A stretch of DNA of 5,612 bases, from positions 1 through 5,612 of the forward strand of contig QMWS01000056.1 in assembly GCA_003661745.1 (NCBI GenBank). The letters are read 5' to 3'. How positions within the stretch are numbered: position 1 is the first letter of the stretch; each line of letters begins with the position of its first letter. Shown here in pieces: positions 4,692 through 5,612 of the stretch. Made by a program: the position numbers and the translations under genes. Source of the stretch: Thermoprotei archaeon. GTDB lineage: Archaea; Thermoproteota; Thermoprotei_A; Sulfolobales; NBVN01. A model generated the notes under the pieces. That model saw only the letters and a list, made by a program, of their open reading frames with translations. It was not told the DNA's origin and made no database searches.

Positions 4692-5612
4692 CTAGATCCT
4701 CTTCAGCCTAGTAATTAGGTTGAATATCACTGGTATTACTGTCGACGTAAAGAGCGAGACAGCTACTACAGCACTAAATAAGTCCTGCTGTATTATGCCA
4801 CGCTCCAACGCAACTAGCGCTACTGCAGGCTCTATGGACCCCCTCACATTCATTGCTAGCCCCAGCGTTAATGACTGAGTGAGCCTACCCCAGGGAATCG
4901 ACGCTAAGACCACACCTACGAATTTGCCAGTAAATGCTAAGGCCAGTATTATTAGTGAAAGCGGGCTAAGAAGTTGACTTACCAGGGTATTGTAGCCTAT
5001 GTACACGAAGAATATCGGTATGATGAAGAACTCGAGTACCGTGGACATTCGTGAGACGAACTCCTCGACTCTGACGGTATACACTAATGTTGGATCATGG
5101 ACGAGCCTCAGCATGCCGATTACTAGTCCAGCAATGTAGGCGCCGAATATCTCGCTTATGCCAAGCTCATATGCTGCGAAAACTAATCCGAAGAATATTA
5201 CTGACGACAGAAAGAGCAGGTAATCCCAGTTAACTACCAGCGGATATACCAAGCGTGGCGCGTACCTCATAACTAAAAACGTTATAGCTAGAGATATCGC
5301 AAAAAAGCCTATGAGCTTAAGTAACTCGAAAGAAACAGCACCAACTTCACCTACCATTGCGCCCCTGAGTAGTGACATAAAGAGTATTGCCACAATATCG
5401 TCAATAAATGAAGACATTACCAGTACCCTTCTAAACTCATCGCTCACTTCATACGAGTGCTCGAGCATTACAACAACTATTTCTGTCGCTGTATTGCTTA
5501 TGGCGACGGCTATTACGAGCGCTGGCAGGAGGTCGAACCCCATGTACATCATAAGGAACATTACAGCTAGGAATATAGTTAGGCCTACCCCACCAAACGT
5601 TATTACTAAGGA
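4692..5612 (-). CDS. CPA2 family cation/proton antiporter, 5' end missing
   Basis: The frame runs from the right edge to TAG at 4692-4694, giving 306 residues of an integral membrane Na+(K+)/H+ exchanger of the NapA/Kef (CPA2) type. An internal Met at 5561 is unlikely to be the start because the frame stays open and hydrophobic to the edge (it includes TFGGVGLTIF). Family length of about 390-420 implies that roughly 90 residues are missing. Counting from that Met, the discontinuous helix ISNTATEIVV (21-30) is followed by the ion-binding pair Asp54-Asp55 (SSFIDDIVAIL), the aspartate doublet of electrogenic antiporters. Lys213 (TGKFVG) and MNVRGSIEP (237-245) match the conserved late-helix blocks. 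About nine helices are visible. There is no C-terminal TrkA-N or other regulatory domain: the protein ends shortly after the last helix (RLKRI). It lies upstream of orc1 on the same strand, 78 bp away, with no functional link evident. Confidence 0.92.
   Translation of the reverse strand, partial: SLVITFGGVGLTIFLAVMFLMMYMGFDLLPALVIAVAISNTATEIVVVMLEHSYEVSDEFRRVLVMSSFIDDIVAILFMSLLRGAMVGEVGAVSFELLKLIGFFAISLAITFLVMRYAPRLVYPLVVNWDYLLFLSSVIFFGLVFAAYELGISEIFGAYIAGLVIGMLRLVHDPTLVYTVRVEEFVSRMSTVLEFFIIPIFFVYIGYNTLVSQLLSPLSLIILALAFTGKFVGVVLASIPWGRLTQSLTLGLAMNVRGSIEPAVALVALERGIIQQDLFSAVVAVSLFTSTVIPVIFNLITRLKRI

Overview
The window looks like chromosomal DNA of a thermophilic crenarchaeon (Thermoproteota), probably Desulfurococcales-like or a near relative. 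The basis is an Orc1-1-type initiator very close to crenarchaeal Cdc6-1, an SSV-type tyrosine integrase of the kind used by crenarchaeal viruses and plasmids, a DUF99 gene, archaeal TATA-like boxes, Shine-Dalgarno sites and TTG/GTG starts. The genus cannot be fixed from this sequence.

Positions 1-2454 are the right end of an integrated mobile element. From left to right it holds: the 3' end of an unknown plus-strand gene (3-116); a 407-bp non-coding stretch with two repeat families, which may be an origin or operator region; a minus-strand pair of overlapping membrane-protein genes (524-1144, six predicted helices; 1104-1286, 60 residues, two helices); and the C-terminal part of an SSV-type integrase (1438-2436). 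The integrase frame runs into the attachment site at 2401-2454, which is the 3' half of a tRNA-Leu(GAG) from anticodon loop to CCA. The complete tRNA-Leu and the int(N) piece are expected left of the window.

Positions 2455-5612 are host DNA. A 48-codon cysteine-rich protein gene that I do not recognise lies on the plus strand (2677-2823). It converges on a minus-strand series: a CPA2-type cation/proton antiporter (4692 to the right edge, 5' end missing), orc1/cdc6 (3402-4613), and a DUF99/UPF0215 gene (2843-3436) that overlaps the end of orc1 by 35 bp and starts at TTG. orc1 and DUF99 are probably cotranscribed from a promoter in the 78-bp gap after the antiporter.

The parts most worth checking are the TTCTTAG repeat array, the small two-gene membrane module of the element (conjugative-pilin-like or spindle-virus capsid-like architecture), and the cysteine-rich microprotein.
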